Positions 6,132-13,600 of a stretch of 15,864 nt of DNA are shown here, one piece after another (position 1 is the first letter of the stretch; the number at the start of each line of letters is the position of its first letter). A model generated the notes under the pieces. That model was not told the DNA's origin. It was given only the letters and a program-made list of their open reading frames with translations, and did not search any database. The translations under genes and the position numbers were made by a program. The stretch is from an uncultured Bacteroidales bacterium (GTDB taxonomy: Bacteria > Bacteroidota > Bacteroidia > Bacteroidales > Paludibacteraceae). The stretch lies in assembly GCA_937916355.1 (NCBI GenBank), contig CALFTM010000075.1, positions 1-15,864 on the forward strand, given 5' to 3'.

Positions 6132-7379
6132 ATGGAGAACAAAAAAAGGTTAGAACGAGTGGCTCGTTGGTATGATAAATTAGATGAGTTTTTGGAAAAT
6201 ATTCCAGATCAAGTTCCTGACAATATTAAGGAGAAAATCCGTGAATTCCTATTAGAAGACAAGGAATTAAAACAACTTATCGATGATATAAAAAACCAAC
6301 GACCTCCCCGACTTTTACTTATTGGCAACACAGGACATGGAAAAAGCAGTTTGATCAATGCTCTTGTAGGATATTACAACGCTACTGTTAGCGATGTAGA
6401 AGTTGGAACTAAGACTAACAACGAACCGTACAATATTTTTGATGAAAACGGGAAAACTATTTATACTATTCTTGACTCTCGAGGCATTAACGAGTCTACA
6501 ACAGATGATAGTAGCGAAGCTGAAGAGTCATTATTGAAAGGTATTTCCTCATTTAAGCCTGATGCTGTGATATATGTTCACAAAGCATCAGAAAGGGCAG
6601 GTATGGATGCTGAAATCAAATTTATAAAGAAAGCCGCTGAAAAATATAAACAACAAAACGGTCAAGATCTTCCAATAGCATTTGTTTTAACTAAGTGTGA
6701 TGAATTAGCTCCACAAAGCATTAAAATACCATCAGAATACAACGAACTAAAAAAGAACAACATAAATGATGCCAAAGAATACTTTTCAAAAATTGTCAAA
6801 GAAAATGGTTTAGACCCTAAATATATTATTATCACATCTGCACTGATGGAATACCATAATCATACCAACGAAGAACTCGAAAAATTGGGATTAGCAAAAA
6901 GGAAAAACATAACGCCAAATATTGATGGCAGATATAACATCGAGGAACTACAGAATAAATTATTCGAACTAATAAAAGATAGCGAGGCCAAAATGGGAAT
7001 GGCAGTAAGTTTCCGATCGAATGAAATTTTGAAAAACATCGCAAATAAATTCACAACTGCATTTGCAGGAATTGGAGGATTAATAGGTACTACACCTATT
7101 CCTATTTCCGACATTTATATATTAATCGCAATAGAAGCTGTGTTGGTAATGATAATTGCAAATTTGGCAGGAAGGGAAATCGACTTCGAATCCGCAGGTA
7201 GTTTTGTCCTTGAGCTGGGAGGAGTGGGCATCATCGGATTTATATTTAAACTTATTGCACAACAAGGAGCAAAACTTGCTAATGGACTTTTCCCTGGTGC
7301 CGGTTCGGCAATCAGTGGAGTTATTGCTGCCAGTGGTATTAAAACAATTGGATCTGCTGCAATCAAGTACTATTTTTAA
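6132..7379 (+). CDS. Membrane-associated P-loop GTPase with DUF697-like C-terminus
   Basis: A protein of 415 residues. After a charged helical N-terminus (1-58) comes a complete Era/IRG-like G domain: G1 GNTGHGKSS (65-73), a candidate G2 Thr in VGTKTN (91-96), G3 DSRG (115-118), G4 TKCD (187-190) and G5 TSAL (235-238). The C-terminal 120 residues have two to three hydrophobic segments. The first, around 305-348, reads AFAGIGGLIGTTPIPISDIY, and a Gly/Ala-rich stretch follows at 355-412; this matches the DUF697 domain that is often fused to such GTPases. It is therefore probably attached to or inserted in the inner membrane. Its function is not known. Related GTPases are scattered in accessory and defence regions, and here the gene sits beside an R-M system and an HTH gene. 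A weak -7-like box (near 6075-6083) is the only promoter signal I see. Codons are more A/T-ending than in the flanking host genes. Confidence 0.8.
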   Translation: MENKKRLERVARWYDKLDEFLENIPDQVPDNIKEKIREFLLEDKELKQLIDDIKNQRPPRLLLIGNTGHGKSSLINALVGYYNATVSDVEVGTKTNNEPYNIFDENGKTIYTILDSRGINESTTDDSSEAEESLLKGISSFKPDAVIYVHKASERAGMDAEIKFIKKAAEKYKQQNGQDLPIAFVLTKCDELAPQSIKIPSEYNELKKNNINDAKEYFSKIVKENGLDPKYIIITSALMEYHNHTNEELEKLGLAKRKNITPNIDGRYNIEELQNKLFELIKDSEAKMGMAVSFRSNEILKNIANKFTTAFAGIGGLIGTTPIPISDIYILIAIEAVLVMIIANLAGREIDFESAGSFVLELGGVGIIGFIFKLIAQQGAKLANGLFPGAGSAISGVIAASGIKTIGSAAIKYYF

Positions 7380-7407
7380 ATATTTACTAACCGTTAAAAG
7401 TTTTTCA

Positions 7408-7440
7408 CTAAAAATTTGGACCTATACGCCAAAATTTTAG
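7408..7440 (+). terminator. A/T-rich inverted repeat after the GTPase gene
   Basis: CTAAAAATTTGG (7408-7419) and CCAAAATTTTAG (7429-7440) pair with a single mismatch around a 9-base loop. It is 28 bases after the GTPase stop and may end that transcript. Confidence 0.45.
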
Positions 7441-7529
7441 GGCTGATTCCATAAAAGGTTTCAGCCCTTTTGGGTTATTTTTGTATTTGCAAACAACCAA
7501 ATAACCATGAGCAAAAATAGTATTTTTTT
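7440..7529 (+). mobile_element. Possible 5' remnant of an insertion sequence (promoter plus first transposase codons)
   Basis: GGGCTGA (7440-7446) pairs with TCAGCCC (7461-7467), followed by TTTT. Then come a -7 box TATTTTTG (7476-7483) and an ATG at 7507 whose frame begins MSKNSIF and is broken at once by the small element at 7530. A hairpin, a strong promoter and a short Met-Ser-Lys start are what I remember from the left ends of Bacteroidales IS elements, but no transposase body remains, so this is inference. The whole gene-free stretch 7380-7796 holds, in order, the terminator at 7408, this remnant, the small element at 7530-7674 and the promoter at 7763. Confidence 0.35.
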
Positions 7530-7674
7530 ATTACTGTCCGCTAAACAATAAATTATCTAAAACAACATATTACGACATCCAGAGCATAGACAAGCTCCTT
7601 TGAAAGAAACATATCGGCAATCCAAACAAATTATAGTTTTAAAAAACTTTCAAAAAGTTTTAGCGGACAGTAAT
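7530..7674 (+). mobile_element. MITE-like element, copy 1, with perfect terminal inverted repeats
   Basis: ATTACTGTCCGCTAAA (7530-7545) is the exact reverse complement of TTTAGCGGACAGTAAT (7659-7674): 16-base terminal inverted repeats around a non-coding interior of about 113 bases. If the repeats are counted as the inner 15 bases, TA flanks both sides. The interior shares a 34-base identical block (7560-7593) with copy 2 at 9909-9942. It cannot encode a transposase and would be moved in trans. Confidence 0.75.
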
Positions 7675-7762
7675 ATATTGTTATATACGCTTATTAGTTG
7701 ACTTTACTCCGTAGTTACGTTTTTTACCACTAGTTACTCTTTAATTTTAGGAAGAATTTAAG

Positions 7763-7770
7763 TATTTTTG
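7763..7770 (+). promoter_or_regulatory. -7 box of the restriction-modification operon
   Basis: TATTTTTG matches TAnnTTTG and lies 26 bases before the ATG at 7797. The -33 region (around 7738-7742) only has CTTTA, a weak match. Confidence 0.5.
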
Positions 7771-7796
7771 CAAGTACTAATTGATGTTATATAATT

Positions 7797-8573
7797 ATGG
7801 ATAAAGAAACATTTATCAAATTGTTGCGTGAAGCTGTAAGTGGTTTTAACAAAGCAATCAGTACAGAAGATGGCAATTGGGTTGTAAAAGGATTCATTGA
7901 CATCTACAAGAATATCTACACGATATCTTCAGACACCAAAGTTATTTCTAAGATTATGGAATTATATATATTCCCGAAAATTTTAGAGTTTGCTACTAAA
8001 AATGAATTGGAGATAGAACTGACAAAGGCTCAGAATTATTATCCGGATATTACTTTTAAAGATAAAGAGGGAAATCTTTTTGCTGTAGATCTGAAAAGTA
8101 GTTACCGCAAAGATGCAACTCATATCAATGGTATGACACTAGGGGCTTTCACCGGATATTTTAGGGAAAGAAAAAGTTTAAAGAATATCACTCATCCATA
8201 CGATAATTATAAGGCTCATATTGTTTTGGGGGTAATTTATGATACAGTATCTGATGTTGACGAACGAAAATTCTATACAATAGAAAGATTGGGTGATATT
8301 ATTTCTGTTATTAGAAACTTTCAATTCTTCGTACAAGAGAAATGGAAGATAGCTACTGACCGTCCTGGAAGTGGAAATACAAAAAATATTGGTTCTGTTA
8401 GTAATATTGAGGATTTGATAAACGGCAATGGAGCTTTTGCCGAATTTGGAGAAGATGTATTCAATGACTATTGGATGTATTATTTGACTTCAGATATGGC
8501 AAAGAAGGCAGAATTGCCCAAACCATATTATAGTAACTTGGCAGAATATAAACAATTCAAGCATATGAAATAA
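7797..8573 (+). CDS. Type II restriction endonuclease, EcoRV family (predicted GATATC)
   Basis: A protein of 258 residues (EcoRV has 245) that can be aligned to EcoRV along most of its length. Shared blocks: SDTKVISKIMELYIFP (EcoRV SDTKVLSTIFEL), with Glu55 equivalent to Glu45; AQNYYPDI at the Q-loop with Asp84 equivalent to Asp74; AVDLKSSY with Asp98 and Lys100 equivalent to Asp90 and Lys92; TLGAFTGYFRE; YDNYKAHIVLGVIY; FVQEKWKIATDRPGSGNTKNIGS, where residues 191-200 match the EcoRV recognition loop; and FNDYWMYY. All metal-binding residues and the base-contacting loop are kept, so blunt cutting at GATATC is predicted. By eye GATATC occurs at 7922-7927, inside this gene, and at 11007-11012; these must be methylated in the host. 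Its stop overlaps the methyltransferase start (TAATG). Confidence 0.93.
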   Translation: MDKETFIKLLREAVSGFNKAISTEDGNWVVKGFIDIYKNIYTISSDTKVISKIMELYIFPKILEFATKNELEIELTKAQNYYPDITFKDKEGNLFAVDLKSSYRKDATHINGMTLGAFTGYFRERKSLKNITHPYDNYKAHIVLGVIYDTVSDVDERKFYTIERLGDIISVIRNFQFFVQEKWKIATDRPGSGNTKNIGSVSNIEDLINGNGAFAEFGEDVFNDYWMYYLTSDMAKKAELPKPYYSNLAEYKQFKHMK

Positions 8574-9640
8574 TGACAACACAATTTTCTCTTTTTGCAG
8601 AATATATACCCAAGGTTGCCAAATTTCCTACGACCCGTTATCAAGGCAGTAAACAGAAATTTGCAGATTGGATATGGGATTGTGTAAAAGATGTTCCATT
8701 CCATTCCGCATTGGATGCATTCGGCGGTACCGGAAGTGTGTCTTTCCGTTTGAAGAAGGAAGGAAAGCAGGTAACATACAATGACGTTCTTCCTTTCAAT
8801 CACATTATAGGAAAAGCTTTGATTGAAAATAAAAATACTTTCTTGGATGATTTTGAAGTTGGTGCATTATTAAGCAAACATGAAGATGTAGAATACTCTG
8901 ATTTTATCGAACGAACATTCAAGGATATATATTTTACGGATGAAGAAAATCGTTGGTTGGATGTGATTTCGGCTAACATTCGTAATATGGATGATCCTTA
9001 TAAGCAAGCTATTGCCTATTTTGCATTGTTCCAATCATGTATTATCAAACGCCCCTATAATCTTTTTCATAGGAAAAACCTTTATGTAAGGATGCAAGAC
9101 GTGAAGCGAAGTTTTGGAAACAAGAAGACGTGGGACACTCCGTTTGAAATCCATTTTCGCAAATTTATTGAGGAGGCTAATAATGCTGTTTTTGACAATG
9201 GTGAAACATGCCGTTCTATCAATCGGAATATCTTTGACGTAGAATCAAACTATGATTTTGTGTACATTGACACTCCGTATTTGAATGACAATGGTGTAGG
9301 TGTAGATTATGCTGATTTTTATCATTTCTTGAATGGACTTGTCGATTACGACAATTGGGGTACTCGTATTGATTACAAGAGTAAACATTTAAGATTATTT
9401 CGCCAGCAAAATGTTTGGAATGAATTGAGCTCTATTCATCAGGCGTTTGAACAACTTTTCGCCCAATTTCGAAATTCAACAATGGCTATCTCTTATCGTT
9501 CAAACGGCATTCCAACCATTGACGAACTGGTTGGAATATTGGAATGTTTAGGGAAAAATGTTAAAATCTACCAGAGTAGTTGCATTAAATATGTGTTGAG
9601 TAACAAACAATCAAATGAAGTACTGATTGTTGCAAGTTAA
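8573..9640 (+). CDS. D12-class DNA adenine-N6 methyltransferase of the EcoRV-like system
   Basis: A protein of 355 residues. Motif X TRYQGSKQKF (21-30), the SAM-binding motif I DAFGGTGS (48-55), and catalytic motif IV DTPY (233-236) in the order X-I-IV define the Dam/D12 alpha-class architecture, with a helical target-recognition insertion between about 90 and 215. It should protect GATATC by methylating adenine. Motif IV has Thr in place of the first Pro of DPPY. It is longer than M.EcoRV (about 298 residues) and does not look like a close relative of it, unlike the endonuclease. The N-terminus carries QFSLF (4-8), which resembles a sliding-clamp binding pentapeptide. Its start overlaps the endonuclease stop by one base, so translation is coupled; no controller protein gene is present. 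Confidence 0.92.
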   Translation: MTTQFSLFAEYIPKVAKFPTTRYQGSKQKFADWIWDCVKDVPFHSALDAFGGTGSVSFRLKKEGKQVTYNDVLPFNHIIGKALIENKNTFLDDFEVGALLSKHEDVEYSDFIERTFKDIYFTDEENRWLDVISANIRNMDDPYKQAIAYFALFQSCIIKRPYNLFHRKNLYVRMQDVKRSFGNKKTWDTPFEIHFRKFIEEANNAVFDNGETCRSINRNIFDVESNYDFVYIDTPYLNDNGVGVDYADFYHFLNGLVDYDNWGTRIDYKSKHLRLFRQQNVWNELSSIHQAFEQLFAQFRNSTMAISYRSNGIPTIDELVGILECLGKNVKIYQSSCIKYVLSNKQSNEVLIVAS

Positions 9641-9865
9641 TTTTTGTGTGGTAATTAAAGGTTACTTTTAAATTATGATTTATATTAATCGTTATGTGAT
9701 TACGTTTTGGATGCTTTTTAATTGTTTCTCAAAAATCATTATGACCTGATTTATATATATCCTCAATAAAAAAGAGATGGGGCGTTTAATTTATATCACA
9801 AACCAAAACTTCCCTATTCTAAAATATTTTCGCAACAAATAAAAAATAGGTCTGATTCTTTTTTT
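9641..9865. other. A/T-rich non-coding gap after the methyltransferase gene
   Basis: I see no gene and no strong terminator here. There is only a short GTAA/TTAC stem near 9651-9665 and long A and T runs, including a run of nine T residues just before the second MITE-like copy. The gap of 458 bases up to the TetR gene also contains that copy and the TetR promoter. Confidence 0.6.
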
Positions 9866-10006
9866 TTACTGTCCGCTAAACAATAAATCGTTTTAACAAC
9901 ACTCTTATAAACAACATATTACGACATCCAGAGCATAGACAATCCCCCCTTGAAAGAAACATACCGGCTACCCAACAAATTATAGTTTGAGAAAACTTTC
10001 AAAACT
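9866..10006 (+). mobile_element. MITE-like element, copy 2, right end decayed
   Basis: TTACTGTCCGCTAAA (9866-9880) repeats the left terminal repeat of copy 1, in the same orientation. The interior matches copy 1 over most of its length, with a 34-base identical block at 9909-9942 and a further match around 9953-10000. The right terminal repeat is missing: after AACTTTCAAAA the sequence diverges. With copy 1 it brackets the restriction-modification genes as direct repeats. Confidence 0.7.
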
Positions 10007-10046
10007 TTTTACCAAATATTAAATTTTAAATACCCGTTTAAATCGC

Positions 10047-10077
10047 TTGTACAATTTCTTTTTTATTCATAATTTTG
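10047..10077 (+). promoter_or_regulatory. Promoter of the TetR/activase operon
   Basis: TTG (10047-10049), a 20-base spacer and TAATTTTG (10070-10077) fit the Bacteroidetes consensus. TTTAAA-N6-TTTAAA (10025-10042) just upstream is symmetric and could serve as an operator for the TetR protein. Confidence 0.6.
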
Positions 10078-10098
10078 TGAGGTGTAATATGAAAGTCT

Positions 10099-10683
10099 AT
10101 GGATACAAAAGAGAAAATAAAAAAGGCTGCCCGGAAATTGTTTAAAGAGAAGGGGTTCTCGGCGACGACTATGAGGGACATTGCAGCGGAGGCTTCCGTT
10201 AATTCAGCCCTGACAAACTACCATTTCCAAACAAAGGAGAATCTATTTTCGGAAATCATGAAAGACATCATCATCACATTCCGAACGGGTTTGGAGGTGG
10301 TCCTGAATGATGAGAAAACCACCATAAACGAGAAAATCAGAAAAATCGTGGACAACTACATGGATATGCTCGAGGAAGAACCTCTCTTGCCTCTCTTCAT
10401 GTTTTCTGAAATACAAAAATCTTCTCTTTTCATCACAGAGGTCTTAAAACCGGATGAGCTTTTCCTTAATACCCGTTTTGAGGCACAAATAAAGGAAAAA
10501 GGTGTGTCGGGAGAGAATCTGGCACACCTGTTCATCAATATACTGGCTCTTATCGTCGGGCCATTCATCGGGCAATCTATTCTTTCACAAATATTTACGA
10601 ACGACCCAAATCAATGGAGTCAAATTCTACAATCTCGTAGGGAAATGATTCCTATTTGGATAGAAAAAATGTTTAACATTTAA
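10099..10683 (+). CDS. TetR/AcrR-family transcriptional regulator
   Basis: A protein of 194 residues with the typical TetR N-terminal DNA-binding domain: KKAARKLFKEKGFSATTMRDIAAEASVNSALTNYHFQTKENLF spans residues about 8-50, with the helix-turn-helix at TTMRDIAAEASVNSALTNYH. The C-terminal ligand-binding region (70-190) is helical and not recognisable as a known subtype. An ATG at 10089 is out of frame, so 10099 is the start. The stop codon overlaps the start of the next gene (TAATG), so the two proteins are made together; this regulator probably controls its own operon in response to a metabolite related to the neighbouring enzyme. The ligand is unknown. Confidence 0.92.
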   Translation: MDTKEKIKKAARKLFKEKGFSATTMRDIAAEASVNSALTNYHFQTKENLFSEIMKDIIITFRTGLEVVLNDEKTTINEKIRKIVDNYMDMLEEEPLLPLFMFSEIQKSSLFITEVLKPDELFLNTRFEAQIKEKGVSGENLAHLFINILALIVGPFIGQSILSQIFTNDPNQWSQILQSRREMIPIWIEKMFNI

Positions 10684-13600
10684 TGGCTGAATTTTTCGCA
10701 ATGAATAATAAAAGATACAACATAGGTTTAGATGCAGGGTCAACAACGTTAAAACTGGTAGCGACAGACGGGAACGGAAACATTGTCTACACCGATTACC
10801 AACGACATTATGCAGATATTTCGGGTACGCTGCAATCCTCCTTGGTTCGCATGAAAGAGAAGATGGGGGATGTGGAAGTCTCATTCTGTGCGACTGGCTC
10901 TGCCGGCATGGGAATCTCAGAAAGGTTCGGACTGCCCTTCATTCAGGAGGTGGTGGCTGCCACAAGGGTGGTGGAAGTAAAATATCCTGAAACGAAGACT
11001 CTCATTGATATCGGTGGAGAGGATAGCAAAATGATCTTTTTCAACCAAGATATGCAACCCGACATCCGAATGAATGGTAACTGCGCCGGCGGTACGGGGG
11101 CTTTCATCGACCAAATGGCGGCGATTCTCTCCGTGGATGTTTCAGAAATGAGCAATCTGGCTCTGAATGCTCAAACGACATACCCGATCGCTTCCCGCTG
11201 TGGTGTCTTCTCTAAAACTGACATCCAAAACCTTATCGCTCTCAACGTAAGCCGCGAAAATATCGCCGCTTCGATATTCAATGCAGTTATCACACAAGTG
11301 ATTTCCGCCCTTTCGCACGGATGCGACATCAAACCCAAAATTTTCCTCTGCGGAGGGCCATTCGCATTTATTCCGGTCTTGAAACAAATATTGATGGAGA
11401 AACTATCCGTAAGCGAGTCTGACATCATATTAGACCCCAACGCTTCTGTCATCCCTTCGTGGGGTGCTTCTCTATCCATTCCTGAAAACAATGAAAGCCT
11501 CCCGATTGAAACATACATCAAAATATTTTCCGAGAAAAAAGAGAAAATCAAACTGAATCGTTCAGACCTTGAACCTCTTTTTAAAAATGAAACTTCTTAC
11601 CACAATTGGGTGGCTGAAAAGGAGAGTGACAAAATTGAAAAAATCGAAATTGAAGATCTTAAAAGCGACATCTGCTATGTGGGCATCGACTCAGGCTCTA
11701 CAACCACCAAAGTGGTCGCCATGGATGAACAGGAGCGTATATTCTTCACTTTCTACAAGAAAAATGGTGGTCGCCCGTTGGAGACCGTCAAGGAGGGGCT
11801 ATCTATCCTGCAAGCAAAGGCAGAAGAGAATGGAAAAAAATTGCGTGTGAAAGCCGGCTGCTCCACCGGTTACGGAGAAGAGCTTATCAAAACCGCATTC
11901 AACCTGAATTACGGAATGGTGGAGACCATCGCCCACTACACCGCCGCCTGCAAAATGAATCCGAACGTCTCCTTCATTCTGGATATTGGGGGACAGGACA
12001 TGAAGGCGATTTTTGTGGAAAACGGTGCAATCAACCGGCTGGAGATCAACGAGGCTTGCTCGTCTGGCTGTGGCTCGTTCATTGATAGTTTCGCTTCATC
12101 ACTTAAATGCCCCATCAGCGAGTTTGTGGAATGTGCCTGCAAAAGTCAAAACCCGGCAGACTTGGGTACGCGCTGCACTGTCTTCATGAACTCGAAGGTG
12201 AAGCAGTGTCTGAGGGAGGGTACTTCGTTGGCGGACATATCCGCAGGTCTCGCCTACTCGGTTGTGAAAAACTGCCTCTACAAGGTTTTGAAACTGAAAA
12301 ACATGGACGAGCTGGGCAACCATATCGTATTGCAGGGTGGAACGATGCGCAACAAGGCAGTTGTCCGCGCTTTTGAATGTTCTACGGGAAAGAAAGTGTC
12401 TGTCTCCAACTTCCCCGAACTGATGGGGGCATACGGAGCCGCACTTTTCTCTAAAAAGAGAGTCTCCTCGCATCCTGAAGAAGCGATGGACTTCTCACTA
12501 CAGGAACTGGCGGAACTGAAAGATTACACCAGCGAACCGTTCCGATGCGTAGGGTGTGAGAACAATTGCCAAATCCTGAAAAACACTTTCGCCAACGGAA
12601 AAACATACTACTCCGGCAATAAGTGCGAAAAGGTTTATACCAACAAAGGGGAAAAAATCAGAACCGCCTTCAACCTAAGTTTGAACAAGGCAGAAATGGC
12701 GTTCAAAAGCAATGCGAATAACATTGTGAAAGAGCCTATCCTGACACTGGGTATCCCTCGGGTTTTGAATATGTATGAAAACTACCCCTTCTGGTACACT
12801 CTCTTCTCGCAATGTGGAATAAATGTCGTGAAATCCTCCCGCTCCACATTCCAAATGTACGAAAACGGACTGAGTTCGGTGATGGCGGACAACATCTGTT
12901 TCCCAGCGAAATTGGTTCATGGACATATTTTGAATTTGGTGGAGAAAAAAGTGGATAGGATATTCTTCCCTTACGTCGTCTTCGAGGCGATGGAGAAAAA
13001 CGCTAACAATAGTTTCAACTGCCCTATCGTTTCGGGCTATTCGGACGTGATTAAGAGTTCGATCGACACTAAAGCGAAGTATGACATTCCTCTGGACTCA
13101 CCCATCATCAATTTCAAAGAGAGGGATTTGCTGCGCAAAGCCTGCCAATTGTATATCTCACAGTTGGTCAGGGAAAGATATGATGAGGAGCAGTTCCAGA
13201 GTGCTTTTCAAAAGGCCATCGAGGCGCAAAACACCTACACGAGGTCGCTACACGACAAGGCGAACGACATTTTGGAGAAGGCTCGAAAAGAGAATCGTTT
13301 CGTCATCCTATTAGCAGGAAGACCCTATCATAACGACTCACTGATACAACATAAGGTATCTGAAATCATCACCTCTTTTGGTGTCGATGTCATCACGGAG
13401 GATCTGATCAGATATGATGAGGAGGAACTGGAAAATACGCACATCATTCCCCAATGGTCATACATGAACCGAATCATGAAGGCTGCACAATGGACAGCCA
13501 ACACAGAGGAGAATGTACATTTCATCCAAATCACCTCCTTCGGATGTGGTCCCGACGCTTTTATCATCGACGAGGTAAACGATATTCTAAAACAGGGAGG

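Noticed and set aside
7507..7551. A 14-codon open frame (MSKNSIFLLLSAKQ) as a small peptide gene
   Set aside because: Its second half is the terminal inverted repeat of the MITE-like element, so the frame is accidental; it is better read as an interrupted transposase start.
7530..10006. The repeats around the R-M genes as a CRISPR array
   Set aside because: There are only two long copies more than 2 kb apart with terminal inverted repeats, with no regular short repeats or spacers.
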